A stretch of DNA of 64,000 bases from Azospirillum picis (GTDB lineage: Bacteria > Pseudomonadota > Alphaproteobacteria > Azospirillales > Azospirillaceae). The stretch lies in the NCBI RefSeq assembly GCF_017876115.1, contig NZ_JAGINO010000001.1, positions 372,001 to 436,000 on the forward strand. The letters are read 5' to 3'. Under the pieces are notes generated by a model that was not told the DNA's origin, ran no database searches, and saw only the letters and a program-made list of their open reading frames with translations. The position numbers and the translations under genes are program-made. Every line of letters starts with the position of its first letter. The first letter of the stretch is position 1. This document shows positions 33,258-42,510 of this stretch, one piece after another.

Positions 33258-34121
33258 ATGGCGAAGATCACGCCATTGCGCGAGGCGGTGGCGAGCCTCG
33301 TGCGCGACGGCGACACGGTCGCCCTGGAGGGCTTCACCCATCTCATTCCCCACGCCGCCGGGCACGAGATCATCCGGCAGGGCCGCCGCGACCTCACCCT
33401 GGTCCGCATGACGCCCGACCTGATCTACGACCAGATGATCGGCATGGGGTGCGCGGCGAAGATGGTCTTCTCCTGGGGCGGCAATCCCGGCGTCGGCTCG
33501 CTGCACCGCTTCCGGGACGCGGTGGAACAGGGCTGGCCGCGGGACCTCGCCATCGAGGAGCACAGCCATGCCGGCATGGCGAACGCCTATGTGGCCGGCG
33601 CCTCGGGCCTGCCGCTGGCGCTGCTGCGCGGCTACACCGGCTCCGACCTGCCGAAGGTCAACCCGAACATCCGTTTCATCGACTGCCCCTTCAGCGGCGA
33701 GCGGCTGGCCGCCATCCCCTCGGTGCGCCCCGACGTGACGGTGATCCACGCCCAGAAGGCCGACCGCCGCGGCAACGTCCTGCTGTGGGGCATCCTCGGC
33801 GTGCAGAAGGAGGCGGCGCTCGCCGCCAGGCGCGGCGCCATCGTGACGGTGGAGGAGGTCGTCGAGGATCTGCAGGCGCCGCCGAACGCCTGCGTGCTGC
33901 CGGGCTGGGCGCTCGCCGCCGTCTGCCCGGTGCCGGGCGGCGCCTACCCTTCCTACGCCCAGGGCTATTACGAGCGCGACAACCGCTTCTACATCGCCTG
34001 GGACCGGGTCGCCCGTTCGCGCGAGGCGTTCCGCGACTGGATGCGGCGCCATGTCCTGGACACCGACGACTTCGCCGGCTTCCGCCGCGTGCTTGCCGAA
34101 AGCATGAGGGAGGCCGCATGA
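33258..34121 (+). CDS. pcaI: 3-oxoadipate CoA-transferase subunit A
   Basis: A 287-residue subunit of 3-oxoadipate:succinyl-CoA transferase, which activates beta-ketoadipate in the last-but-one step of protocatechuate breakdown. The sequence is of the longer glutaconate-CoA-transferase (CatI-like) type rather than the about 230-residue Pseudomonas PcaI type: VALEGFTHLIPHAAGHEI, then FSWGGNPGVGSLHRFRDAVE, then GSDLPKVNPNIRFIDCPFSG. The ATG at 33258 has GGGAGG upstream. It overlaps pcaJ by four bases (ATGA). It is the first gene of pcaIJDCBHG. Confidence 0.9.
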   Translation: MAKITPLREAVASLVRDGDTVALEGFTHLIPHAAGHEIIRQGRRDLTLVRMTPDLIYDQMIGMGCAAKMVFSWGGNPGVGSLHRFRDAVEQGWPRDLAIEEHSHAGMANAYVAGASGLPLALLRGYTGSDLPKVNPNIRFIDCPFSGERLAAIPSVRPDVTVIHAQKADRRGNVLLWGILGVQKEAALAARRGAIVTVEEVVEDLQAPPNACVLPGWALAAVCPVPGGAYPSYAQGYYERDNRFYIAWDRVARSREAFRDWMRRHVLDTDDFAGFRRVLAESMREAA

Positions 34122-34978
34122 CGCCCGGCGTCACCGCGACCGAGATCATGACGGTGGCGGCCAGCCGCCTGCTGAAGGACGGCACCGTCTGCTTCGTGGG
34201 CATCGGCCTGCCCTCGGCCGCCGCCAACCTGGCGCGGCTGACCCACGCGCCCGAGGTGGTGCTGATCTATGAATCCGGGCCGATCGGCGCCAAGCCGGCG
34301 GTGCTGCCGCTGTCGATCGGCGACGGCGAACTGGCGCTCACCGCCGACACCGTGGTCGGCACGCCGGAGATTTTCCGCTATTGGCTGCAGGGCGGCCGCA
34401 TCGACGTCGGTTTCCTCGGCGCCGCCCAGATCGACCGCTTCGCCAACATCAACACGACGGTGATCGGTTCCTACGACGAGCCCTCGGTGCGGCTGCCCGG
34501 CGCCGGCGGCGCGCCGGAGATCGCCTCCCAGGCCAAGGAGGTGTTCATCGTCCTGAAGCAGAGCCCGAAGGCCTTCGTCGCCACCCTGCCCTTCGTCACC
34601 TCGGCCGGCCATCTGGACGGCGGCGACGCGCGGGCCAGGGCCGGCATCCCCGGCGCCGGCCCGACCGCGGTGATCACCGACCTCGGCATCCTCACCCCCG
34701 ACCCGGTGAGCCGGGAACTGGCGCTCACCGGCATCCACCCCGGCGTGACGGTGGAGCAGGTGAAGCGGGCCACCGGCTGGGACCTGAAAATCTCGCCGGA
34801 CCTGACGACGACGGACTTGCCGGACGCCGCGACGCTGGCGGCCCTGCGCGACCTCCAGGCCCGCACCGCCGCCGCCCACGGCACCGCCCCCGACAGCACT
34901 CCCGGCACCACCCCCATCACCACCCCCATCACCACCCAAGGCCGGGCCGGCGGCGGGGCCAGCGGCAGGGAAGGATAG
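34118..34978 (+). CDS. pcaJ: 3-oxoadipate CoA-transferase subunit B
   Basis: A 286-residue partner of PcaI. The active-site region LIYESGPIGAKPAVLPLSIG (about 48-67) carries the Glu that forms the CoA-thioester intermediate in this family. Later landmarks are GFLGAAQIDRFANINTTVIG and TDLGILTPDPVSRELAL. After about residue 250 there is an extra low-complexity tail of Thr/Pro/Gly (GTTPITTPITTQGRAGGG), which is not part of the fold and looks like repeat expansion. The start overlaps pcaI; pcaD begins four bases after the stop. Confidence 0.9.
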   Translation: MTPGVTATEIMTVAASRLLKDGTVCFVGIGLPSAAANLARLTHAPEVVLIYESGPIGAKPAVLPLSIGDGELALTADTVVGTPEIFRYWLQGGRIDVGFLGAAQIDRFANINTTVIGSYDEPSVRLPGAGGAPEIASQAKEVFIVLKQSPKAFVATLPFVTSAGHLDGGDARARAGIPGAGPTAVITDLGILTPDPVSRELALTGIHPGVTVEQVKRATGWDLKISPDLTTTDLPDAATLAALRDLQARTAAAHGTAPDSTPGTTPITTPITTQGRAGGGASGREG

Positions 34979-34982
34979 GACC

Positions 34983-35795
34983 ATGCCCTTCATCGAAGCC
35001 GCCGGCATCACCCAGCATTACGAGCTGAGCGGCCCCGCTGATGCGCCGGTGCTGCTGTTCGCCAATTCGATCGGCACCAGCTTCCACATCTGGGACGCCG
35101 TCGTTCCGCGTCTGCGGCAGCGCTACCGCATCCTGCGCTACGACATGCGCGGCCACGGGTTGACCCAGGTCACGCCGGTGGTCGGGGGGGCCGGCTACAG
35201 CATGGACCTGCTGGCCGGCGATGCCGCCGGGCTGCTCGACGCGCTCGGCATCGCGCGTGCCCATGTCTGCGGCCTTTCGATCGGCGGCATGATGGCCCAG
35301 CGCCTCGCCGTCAGGGAGCCCGGCCGGGTGCAGGGGCTGGTGCTGTGCGACACCGCCGGCCTGATCGGCCCGCCATCGGTGTGGACCGACCGCATCGCCG
35401 CGATCCGCGCCCGCGGCATGGCGGCGATCGCCGACGGGGTGATGGCCCGCTGGTTCACCGCCGCCTTCCGTGACGGCCGGCCCGACCAGATCCGCGGCTA
35501 CACCGCGATGCTGGCCCGCACGGCGGAGGACGGCTATGTCGGCTGCGCCATGGCGATCCGCGACGCCGACCTGCGTGCCGATGCCGCGGCCATCGCCGCC
35601 CCGACCCTGGTGATCTGCGGCGAGGAGGACGTGGCCACGCCGCCGGATCTGTCCCGCGCGCTGGCCGCCGCCATTCCCGGCGCCCGCCTCGCCCTGCTGC
35701 CGGGGGCCGCCCACCTCCCCGGCGTCGAGAAGCCGGCGGAACTGGCCGCGCTGATCGACGGCTTCCTGGGCGGCATCCCTGCGGAGCCCCGGTGA
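34983..35795 (+). CDS. pcaD: 3-oxoadipate enol-lactonase
   Basis: A 270-residue alpha/beta hydrolase that opens 3-oxoadipate enol-lactone. The oxyanion region LLFANSIGTSFHIWD is at about residues 23-37 and matches PcaD closely. The nucleophile elbow GLSIGGMMAQ gives the catalytic Ser (about 98), Asp lies in ICGEEDVATPP, and His in PGAAHLPGVEKP. The stop overlaps the start region of pcaC, so translation is coupled. Length is normal. Confidence 0.93.
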   Translation: MPFIEAAGITQHYELSGPADAPVLLFANSIGTSFHIWDAVVPRLRQRYRILRYDMRGHGLTQVTPVVGGAGYSMDLLAGDAAGLLDALGIARAHVCGLSIGGMMAQRLAVREPGRVQGLVLCDTAGLIGPPSVWTDRIAAIRARGMAAIADGVMARWFTAAFRDGRPDQIRGYTAMLARTAEDGYVGCAMAIRDADLRADAAAIAAPTLVICGEEDVATPPDLSRALAAAIPGARLALLPGAAHLPGVEKPAELAALIDGFLGGIPAEPR

Positions 35796-35806
35796 TGGAG
35801 GACGAC

Positions 35807-36202
35807 ATGCAGGACAGGGACCTCTACGACCGCGGGCTGGCGGTGCGCCGCTCCGTGCTGGGCGATGCCCATGTCGACCGCTCGCTGGACCGTGCCGGCG
35901 CATTCGACCGCGACTTCCAGGAGTTCATCACCAAGACCGCCTGGGGCCAGATCTGGACGCGGCCGGGCCTGGACGTGAAGACGCGCAGCATGCTGACCAT
36001 CGCCATGCTGGCGGCGCTGGGCCGGGACGGCGAGCTGGCGCTGCACATCCGCGCCACCCGCAACACCGGCGTCAGCCGCGACGAGGTGAAGGAGATCCTG
36101 CTGCAGGCCGCCGTCTATGCCGGGGTGCCGGCGGCGAACCACGCCATGGCGCTGGCCCGCGCGGTTTACGAAGAGATGGACGGCGAAGCGGCGAAGGGGT
36201 GA
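35807..36202 (+). CDS. pcaC: 4-carboxymuconolactone decarboxylase
   Basis: A 131-residue PcaC, which decarboxylates gamma-carboxymuconolactone to the enol-lactone. The sequence MQDRDLYDRGLAVRRSVLGD, then FQEFITKTAWGQIWTRPGLD and SRDEVKEILLQAAVYAGVPA follows known PcaC proteins end to end. The ATG at 35807 has GGAGG five bases upstream and gives an N-terminus in register with Pseudomonas PcaC, so it is preferred over an ATG at 35795. It stands alone; in some bacteria it is fused to PcaD as PcaL, but here they are separate. Confidence 0.94.
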   Translation: MQDRDLYDRGLAVRRSVLGDAHVDRSLDRAGAFDRDFQEFITKTAWGQIWTRPGLDVKTRSMLTIAMLAALGRDGELALHIRATRNTGVSRDEVKEILLQAAVYAGVPAANHAMALARAVYEEMDGEAAKG

Positions 36203-36209
36203 GGAGACC

Positions 36210-37613
36210 ATGACCGGGGCCATCCACGCCGACCCGCTGCTCGACCCGCTCTTCACCACCGAGGCGGCGGCCGCAGCCTTCTCGCCGGCGGCGAGGCTGC
36301 AGGGGATGCTGGACTTCGAGGCGGCCCTGGCGCGGGCGGAGGCGGCGGAGGGGGTGATCCCGGCCGGCGCCGTGCCGGCCATCGCCGCCGCCTGCCGGGC
36401 GGAGCTCTACGATGCCGGCGCGCTGGGGGCGGAGGCGGCGCTGGCCGGCAACCCCGCCATCCCGATGGTCCGCCACCTGACAGGCAAGGTGCAGGAGACC
36501 GACGCGGAGGCCGCGCGCTTCGTCCACTGGGGAGCCACCAGCCAGGACGCCATGGACAGCGGGCTGATGCTGCAGCTCCGCCGCTTCCTCGACGGGCTCG
36601 ACGGCGACCTGGCCGGCCTCGCCGACGGGCTGGCCGACCTGGCGGAGCGCCACCGCGGCACGCCGATGGTCGCCCGGACCTGGCTGCAGCACGCGCTGCC
36701 GACCAGCTTCGGGCTGAAGGCCGCCGGCTGGCTCGACGCCCTGAACCGCGACCGCCGGCGGCTGGCGGCGGCGCGCGGGCAGCTCGCCCTCCAGTTCGGC
36801 GGGGCGGCGGGGACGCTGGCGGCGCTGGGCGACCGGGGGCCGGCGGTGGCGGCGGCGCTCGCCGCCGGGCTCGGCCTTCCCCTCCCCGCCCTGCCCTGGC
36901 ACGCCAGCCGCGACCGCGTCGCCGGCCTGGCGGCGGCGTTGGGCATCCTGGCCGGCACGCTGGGCACGCTCGGGCGCGACGTCTCGCTGATGATGCAGAT
37001 GGAGGTGGGCGAAGCCTTCGAACCCGCCGCCCCCGGCCGCGGCGGCTCCTCCACCATGCCGCACAAGCGCAATCCCGTGTCCTGCGCGGTGCTGCTGTCC
37101 TGCGCCATCCGCGCGCCGGCGCTGGTCGGCGGGCTGCTGGCCGCCCAGGTGCAGGAGCATGAGCGCGGGCTGGGCGGCTGGCATGCCGAATGGCAGGCGC
37201 TGCCCGACCTCTGCCGCCTGGTCGCCGGCGCCGCCCGCCATGGCCGCGACACCATCGCCGGCCTGACCGTCGATGCGGTGCGCATGCGCGCCAATCTCGA
37301 CCTGACCCGCGGCCTGATCCTGGCCGAGGCGGTGACCATGGCGCTCGGCGAGCGCATGGGCCGGCTGGCCGCCCATTCCCGCATCGGCGAGGCGAGCCGC
37401 CGTGCCGCCGCCGACGCCCGCCCGCTGCGCGACGTGCTGGCGGAGGATGCCGGGGTGGTGGAGGCGCTGGGCCGGGAGGGACTAGACCGGCTGTTCGACC
37501 CGCTCGGCTACACCGGCGCCGCCGGGCACTTCATCGACCGCGTGCTGGCCGATCACAGGCAAGCCGGCCACAGGCCGGCCGGCGATCGGCGGGATGCGGA
37601 CGGGACGGGCTGA
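36210..37613 (+). CDS. pcaB: 3-carboxy-cis,cis-muconate cycloisomerase
   Basis: A 467-residue enzyme of the fumarase/aspartase superfamily that closes carboxymuconate to the lactone. Superfamily regions are FVHWGATSQDAMDSGL (about 105-120), the middle RTWLQHALPTSFGLK, and the signature loop GRGGSSTMPHKRNPVSC (about 277-293) with the catalytic Ser. The C-terminal 20 residues (HRQAGHRPAGDRRDADGTG) look like unstructured extra sequence. The ATG at 36210 follows GAGGAGACC, seven bases after pcaC. Confidence 0.93.
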   Translation: MTGAIHADPLLDPLFTTEAAAAAFSPAARLQGMLDFEAALARAEAAEGVIPAGAVPAIAAACRAELYDAGALGAEAALAGNPAIPMVRHLTGKVQETDAEAARFVHWGATSQDAMDSGLMLQLRRFLDGLDGDLAGLADGLADLAERHRGTPMVARTWLQHALPTSFGLKAAGWLDALNRDRRRLAAARGQLALQFGGAAGTLAALGDRGPAVAAALAAGLGLPLPALPWHASRDRVAGLAAALGILAGTLGTLGRDVSLMMQMEVGEAFEPAAPGRGGSSTMPHKRNPVSCAVLLSCAIRAPALVGGLLAAQVQEHERGLGGWHAEWQALPDLCRLVAGAARHGRDTIAGLTVDAVRMRANLDLTRGLILAEAVTMALGERMGRLAAHSRIGEASRRAAADARPLRDVLAEDAGVVEALGREGLDRLFDPLGYTGAAGHFIDRVLADHRQAGHRPAGDRRDADGTG

Positions 37614-37696
37614 AAAAGGCCGGCAAGGACGAGGCGCGCGGCAGGCCGCGCACTGGAAACGGACCAAGGCCAACCCCCAACGGAGGCATCCCCGAG

Positions 37697-38419
37697 ATGG
37701 ACAGCGTCGTTCACGAGGCGGAGGGCGATTTCGGCCCACGCGACTGGGCGCAGCACCCGCCCTTCCTGTCGCCGCTCTACAAGTCGACGGTGCTGCGCTC
37801 CCCGAGCAAGCCGCTGATCCCGATGAAGCAGTGCCTGTCGGTGCGGACCGGCCCGGTGTTCGGCCACGACAGCCTCGATCCGCTGGACGACGACCTGACC
37901 AGGAACGGCCGCGTCAACGGCGAGCCGGTCGGCGAGCGCATCATCGTCACCGGGCGGGTGCTCGACGAGAGCGGCCGGCCGGTGCCGCACACCCTGCTGG
38001 AGATCTGGCAGGCCAACGCCTGCGGCCGCTACGTCCACCGCGGGGACCAGCACGACGCGCCGCTCGACCCCAACTTCTTCGGGGCCGGCCGCTGCATGAC
38101 CGACGCCGACGGTCGCTACCGCTTCACCACGGTCAAGCCCGGCGCCTATCCCTGGGGCAACCACCACAACGCCTGGCGCCCGGCCCACATCCATTTCTCG
38201 CTGTTCGGGCCGTCCTTCCTGACCCGGCTGGTCACCCAGATGTATTTCCCGGGCGATCCGCTGCTGCCGCTCGACCCGATCTACAACGGCGTGCCGGAGG
38301 GGGCGCGCGAGCTGCTGGTCTCGCGCTTCGCCATCGAGGTGACCGAGCCGCTGTGGGCGCTCGGCTACGAGTTCGACATCGTCCTGCGCGGACGCCAAGC
38401 CACGCCGATGGAAGGGTGA
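37697..38419 (+). CDS. pcaH: Protocatechuate 3,4-dioxygenase beta subunit
   Basis: A 240-residue intradiol dioxygenase subunit that holds the non-haem ferric iron. The ligands are recognisable: Tyr in CGRYVHRGD (about 115), Tyr in GAYPWGNHHNAWRPAHIHFS (about 153) and the two His of the same segment (about 164-166). The family start RDWAQHPPFLSPLYKSTVLR is also present. It cleaves protocatechuate to 3-carboxy-cis,cis-muconate together with PcaG. The ATG at 37697 is 83 bases after pcaB. The C-terminus LRGRQATPMEG is normal. Confidence 0.95.
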   Translation: MDSVVHEAEGDFGPRDWAQHPPFLSPLYKSTVLRSPSKPLIPMKQCLSVRTGPVFGHDSLDPLDDDLTRNGRVNGEPVGERIIVTGRVLDESGRPVPHTLLEIWQANACGRYVHRGDQHDAPLDPNFFGAGRCMTDADGRYRFTTVKPGAYPWGNHHNAWRPAHIHFSLFGPSFLTRLVTQMYFPGDPLLPLDPIYNGVPEGARELLVSRFAIEVTEPLWALGYEFDIVLRGRQATPMEG

Positions 38420-38424
38420 ACGCC

Positions 38425-38997
38425 ATGAGCCAGACGCTGAAACAGACCCCGTCCCAGACCGTCGGCCCCTATTTCGCCTATGCCTGGACACCGGAACGGT
38501 ATGGCCGCCGGCCGCTGGCGACCAACCGGCTGGCCGCCGACCTTCTGTCGGCCGGCGGGCCGCCGGGCGAGCCTATCCGGATCGAGGGCATCGTCCGCGA
38601 CGGCGAGGGCGCACCGATCCGCGACTGCGTGGTGGAGATCTGGCAGGCGCGCACCGACGGCACCCACGCCCCCGGCGCCGCCGGCTTCGGCCGCTGCGGC
38701 ACCGACGACCAGGGCCGCTATGCCTTCGACACGGTGAAGCCGGGCACCTGCGGCGACGACCACGCCCCGCACATCGCGGTGACGGTGTTCGCCCGCGGCA
38801 TGCTGAGCCACGTCTTCACCCGCCTGCATTTCTCCGACGAGGCGGCGGCCAATGCGGAGGATCCGGTGCTGGCGACCGTCCCGGCCGACCGCCGCGACAC
38901 CCTGATCGCCCGGCGCGGCGAAACGCCGGGCAGCGTGGTCTACCGCTTCGACATCCGTCTCCAGGGCGAGGGGGAGACCGTCTTCTTCGACTGCTGA
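38425..38997 (+). CDS. pcaG: Protocatechuate 3,4-dioxygenase alpha subunit
   Basis: A 190-residue partner of PcaH with the same beta-sandwich but without iron ligands. Landmarks are QTPSQTVGPYFAYAWTPERY at the start, CVVEIWQARTDG, and HAPHIAVTVFARGMLSHVFT. It begins six bases after pcaH stops and ends the operon. The thiolase gene (pcaF) that completes the pathway is not in the window. Confidence 0.95.
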   Translation: MSQTLKQTPSQTVGPYFAYAWTPERYGRRPLATNRLAADLLSAGGPPGEPIRIEGIVRDGEGAPIRDCVVEIWQARTDGTHAPGAAGFGRCGTDDQGRYAFDTVKPGTCGDDHAPHIAVTVFARGMLSHVFTRLHFSDEAAANAEDPVLATVPADRRDTLIARRGETPGSVVYRFDIRLQGEGETVFFDC

Positions 38998-39032
38998 GCG
39001 GGAGAATCGCCGGCTTCGTTGCCCCCTCCCTG

Positions 39033-41117
39033 TCACCCCTGCCGGATCGTCGCGACGAAACGCTGGACCTCCTGGCGCAGTTGCACCGATTGCTGGGACA
39101 GCGCGTCGGCCGCGGTGCGCGCCTGGGAGGCCATGCCGCCGGTCTCGCCGGCGGCGCGGGTGACGCCGTCGATGTTGGTCGACACCTCGCGGGTGCCGGT
39201 GGCCGCCTGCTGGACGTTGCGGCTGATCTCGCGGGTCGCGGCCCCCTGCTCTTCCGCGGCGGCGGCGACGGCGGTGACCGTCTCGCTGATGCCGAGGATG
39301 GTCCGGCCGATCGACTGGATGGCTCCGACGGCGTTGCCGCTGACCGCCTGCATCTCGGCGATCTGGGCGGCGATCTCCTCCGTCGCCTTGGCGGTCTGGT
39401 TGGCGAGGTTCTTCACCTCGCTCGCCACCACGGCGAAGCCCTTGCCGGCTTCGCCGGCGCGGGCCGCCTCGATGGTGGCGTTGAGCGCCAGCAGGTTGGT
39501 CTGGCCGGCGATCGACTGGATCAGGTTGACCACGTCGCCGATCTTCTGCGCGGCCTCGGCCAGCCCGGCGACGGTGCCGTTGGTCCTCTCGACCTCGCCC
39601 ACCGCATTCTCCGCCATCCGCGACGAGGCGGCGATGCGCTGGTTGATCTCCTCGATGGAATGCGCCAGTTCCTCCGCCGCGGCGGCAACCGTCTGGACGT
39701 TGCCGCTGGCGATGTCGGCGGCGCTGGCGACGGCGGATGCCTGGGCGTTGGTCTGCGCCGCGATCGCCGACAGGCCTTCCGAATCGACACGGATCTGCTC
39801 CGCCTGCCGGGTCACGCTGGCCACGACGTCGCCGACCGAGCCCTCGAAGCGGTCGGCCAGGCGGGCCAGTTCCTGCCTGCGCTCCCCGGCGGCGCGCTGC
39901 TCGTCCAGGCGGCGCTGCTCCTCCATCTCGGCGACGCGGCCGGCATTCTCCTTGAAAAGCTGGAGCGCCTTGTTGATGGCGCCGATCTCGTCGGCGCGGT
40001 CGCGGTCGGCGACCTCGACCATCCTGTTGCCGGCGGTCAGGGCCTGGACCGTGGCGATGATCCGGCGCAACGGCTGGCCGATCACCAGACGGCTGGTCAG
40101 CCACAGCGCCAGCAGCAGGCCGGTAATCAGCAGCACGGCGCCCACGACGATGAAGGTGCGCAGCTCCCGTTTCGGCACCTCGACCTGATTGATCGGCAGG
40201 TTGACCAGGATCGACCAGGGCGTGCCGGTGTTGCCGACGACGACCGGCCTGAAGAGCTGCTTCACCTCGGTCTTCAGGCTGGCCGACACCGAGAAGTGGG
40301 CATAGGGCCTGCCGTCGCGGATGGCGGGCATCGCCTCCTTCAGGCGGTCGTTGGTCTGGAGGATCGGCTTGCCGAGATGGTCGGGGTTGCTGTAGGCCGC
40401 CCAGGCGCCGCCGTTGGAGATCAGGAAGACCGACCCGGTGGTGAAGGGCTTGGCCGACTTCAGTTCGTTCCAGATGTCGTCGGTGGCGATGTCCACGCCG
40501 GCGACGCCGATGACCGTGCCGCCGTCCATGATCGGGACCGCCAGCGATACCATCAGGATGGACTTGCCGGCGACGGCATAGAGGTAGGGCTCGACGATCA
40601 CTTCCTTGCCGGTGCGCTTGGCCTGCTGGTAGTAGAGCCCGTCCTTCCCGGCATCGTCGTAGCCGACCAGCGCCTCGAGCTGGATCTTGCCGCCGCCGCG
40701 GTTCCAATAGGGAATGAAGCGCCCGCTGGCGTCGCTGCCGGGGGTGTTGGCGAAGGCGGCGTCGTTGCCGTCCAGCGCGTTCGGCTCCATGCCGATCCAG
40801 ACGCCGATCAGGCCGGGGTTGGCCTCCAGCAGGCCCTTCAGCCAGTCGCCGAGCTTGCCGCGGTCGACGACGCCGCTCCGCTTCAGGCTGAGCAGGGTGG
40901 TCCCCATCATCCGGCTGATGTCCAGGGCGTCGTTCAGCCGGCGCTCGACGGTCGCCGCATGGTACTTGCCCAACTCCTCCCCGACCTGGAAGGACAGCGT
41001 GTCGGTGTCCGCCCCGCTCTTGACGGAAATCACCACCGACCCGGCTCCCAGCGCGACCACCAGGACCAGCCCGATCGCCAGCATCAGCTTGGTCACCAAA
41101 GGCAACGTCTTGAACAT
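39033..41117 (-). CDS. Methyl-accepting chemotaxis protein with dCache sensor
   Basis: A 694-residue chemoreceptor. The first membrane helix is at about 8-32; the periplasmic part (about 35-325) reads as a double Cache domain ([56 protein letters not shown]). The second helix is at about 328-352, then HAMP and the signalling domain with a canonical tip ([20 protein letters not shown]). dCache receptors commonly sense amino or organic acids. No docking pentapeptide is seen at the C-terminus. The ATG at 41117 follows GGAGAG. It lies next to the pca operon in convergent orientation, so a link to aromatic-acid taxis is possible but not shown. Confidence 0.93.
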   Translation of the reverse strand: MFKTLPLVTKLMLAIGLVLVVALGAGSVVISVKSGADTDTLSFQVGEELGKYHAATVERRLNDALDISRMMGTTLLSLKRSGVVDRGKLGDWLKGLLEANPGLIGVWIGMEPNALDGNDAAFANTPGSDASGRFIPYWNRGGGKIQLEALVGYDDAGKDGLYYQQAKRTGKEVIVEPYLYAVAGKSILMVSLAVPIMDGGTVIGVAGVDIATDDIWNELKSAKPFTTGSVFLISNGGAWAAYSNPDHLGKPILQTNDRLKEAMPAIRDGRPYAHFSVSASLKTEVKQLFRPVVVGNTGTPWSILVNLPINQVEVPKRELRTFIVVGAVLLITGLLLALWLTSRLVIGQPLRRIIATVQALTAGNRMVEVADRDRADEIGAINKALQLFKENAGRVAEMEEQRRLDEQRAAGERRQELARLADRFEGSVGDVVASVTRQAEQIRVDSEGLSAIAAQTNAQASAVASAADIASGNVQTVAAAAEELAHSIEEINQRIAASSRMAENAVGEVERTNGTVAGLAEAAQKIGDVVNLIQSIAGQTNLLALNATIEAARAGEAGKGFAVVASEVKNLANQTAKATEEIAAQIAEMQAVSGNAVGAIQSIGRTILGISETVTAVAAAAEEQGAATREISRNVQQAATGTREVSTNIDGVTRAAGETGGMASQARTAADALSQQSVQLRQEVQRFVATIRQG

Positions 41118-41176
41118 CGGTACTCTCCGCGGCACGTCCGGACAGGGAAACGGCAATCCCCGCGGACTTTCTCGCA

Positions 41177-41204
41177 ATTATATTAAATTGAAGTAAATTG
41201 TCCG
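41177..41204 (-). promoter_or_regulatory. Candidate sigma-70 promoter for the dCache MCP
   Basis: On the minus strand CGGACA (41199-41204) and a perfect TATAAT (41177-41182) are separated by 16 bases in an AT-rich island, about 60 bases upstream of the receptor ATG. The -10 box is perfect, the -35 box moderate. Confidence 0.55.
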
Positions 41205-41373
41205 ACGGTCTATCGGCAAAGCTGACAGATGCGGGGCGCAATTTTTGCAAACGAGACAAGTTCATTCCCATGGACGCCGACGGAGCGGCCCTTGCCGCCG
41301 GCCCGCCAAGCCATTTGTTTGCATGCAGAATATGCGCCGCACAGCGCCGCCCCGAACCCGGCAATCCGGAAAG

Positions 41374-41410
41374 AAAAAAGGGGGCGGGCCGGTCTTCCCG
41401 GCCCGCCCCC
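41374..41410 (-). terminator. Rho-independent terminator of the TRAP operon
   Basis: On the minus strand a 13-bp GC-rich stem (41380-41392 with 41398-41410, loop of five bases) is followed directly by a run of Ts (the complement of AAAAAA at 41374-41379). It lies 32 bases after the dctP stop. It is the only classical intrinsic terminator I found. Confidence 0.88.
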
Positions 41411-41441
41411 TTCTCTCCACAGGGAAAGCGCGTCGCTGCGG

Positions 41442-42461
41442 TTACTTGCGGACTTCGGCGATGGCCGCCTGCAGGTCCTTCAGCACGTCGGCACCGCCGT
41501 CGGCGGCGTACTTGTCGAAGGCCGGCTTGACCATCGCGCGCATGCGGTTCAGCTCGTCGGGACCCAGCTCGTTGATCTGCATGCCCTTCTCCTTCAGGTA
41601 GGCCACGCTCTCGGCCGAGGCGGCGCGGCTGTCCTTGCGCTCGAAGTCGCGCGAGGCGACGGCGGCCTCCTGCAGGATCTTCTTCTCGTCCGCCGACAGG
41701 CCGTCGTACCAGCGCTTGCTGGCCAGCATGATCCACGGGCTGTAGACGTGGCGGGAAATGGTCAGGTACTTCTGCACCTCGTAGAACTTGGACGACTGGA
41801 TGGTGGTCACCGGGTTCTCCTGGCCGTCGACCGTGCCGGTTTCCAGCGCGGTGAACAGCTCGGAGAAGGCCAGCGGCACCGCGTTGGCGCCGAAGCCGTT
41901 GAACATGTCGATGTAGACCGGGTTCTGCATCACGCGCAGCTTGATGCCGCTCATGTCCTCGACCTTGGTGATCGGGCGCTTGCTGTTGGTCAGGTTGCGG
42001 AAGCCGTTCTCCCAGTAGACCAGCCCGACCAGCCCCTTGTCGTTCAGCGACTTCAGCAGCTTCTCGCCGAAGGGACCGTCGAGGACGGCGTCGGCCTCCT
42101 TCTCGTTGTTGAACAGGAAGGGCAGGTCGTAGACGCCGAAATCCTTGACGATGCCGACCAGCGTGGCGGTCGAGCCGACCATCATCTCCTGCGCGCCGCC
42201 GATCAGGGCGTTCTGCATCTGGATGTCGCTGCCCAGGCTGGCGTCGCCGAAGCCCTTGGCCTTGAACTTGCCGCCGGTGCGCTTGGAGAGTTCCTCGACG
42301 AAGAACTTCACGGCGCGGCCCTGGTTGCTGTTCTCCGACAGGCCATAGCCGAAGCGGATGATGCGCGGCTTGATGTCCTGGGCGGCGGCGCCGGTCGCGG
42401 CGGCGACCGGGGCCAGCAGGGCGGCGGCGAGGCCGGTGGCCAGCAGCAGTTTGCGGAACAT
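41442..42461 (-). CDS. dctP: TRAP transporter substrate-binding protein DctP
   Basis: A 339-residue periplasmic binding protein of the DctP family. The signal peptide covers about residues 1-27 (ending GAAAQ). Family landmarks are VKFFVEELSKRTGGKFKAKG and the region with the conserved carboxylate-binding Arg, GIKLRVMQNPVYIDMFNGFG (about 165-184), then ALETGTVDGQENPVTTI. Sugar-acid binders such as those for diketogulonate or gluconate fall in this group. It sits last in gntK-dctQ-dctM-dctP and ends at the strong terminator. Gluconate or a related acid is inferred from the kinase and regulator. Confidence 0.92.
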   Translation of the reverse strand: MFRKLLLATGLAAALLAPVAAATGAAAQDIKPRIIRFGYGLSENSNQGRAVKFFVEELSKRTGGKFKAKGFGDASLGSDIQMQNALIGGAQEMMVGSTATLVGIVKDFGVYDLPFLFNNEKEADAVLDGPFGEKLLKSLNDKGLVGLVYWENGFRNLTNSKRPITKVEDMSGIKLRVMQNPVYIDMFNGFGANAVPLAFSELFTALETGTVDGQENPVTTIQSSKFYEVQKYLTISRHVYSPWIMLASKRWYDGLSADEKKILQEAAVASRDFERKDSRAASAESVAYLKEKGMQINELGPDELNRMRAMVKPAFDKYAADGGADVLKDLQAAIAEVRK

Positions 42462-42510
42462 GGTGTCCTTCTCCCCTTTGGGCGTTTCGTTTGGGTTTTG
42501 TCGGGAACGG

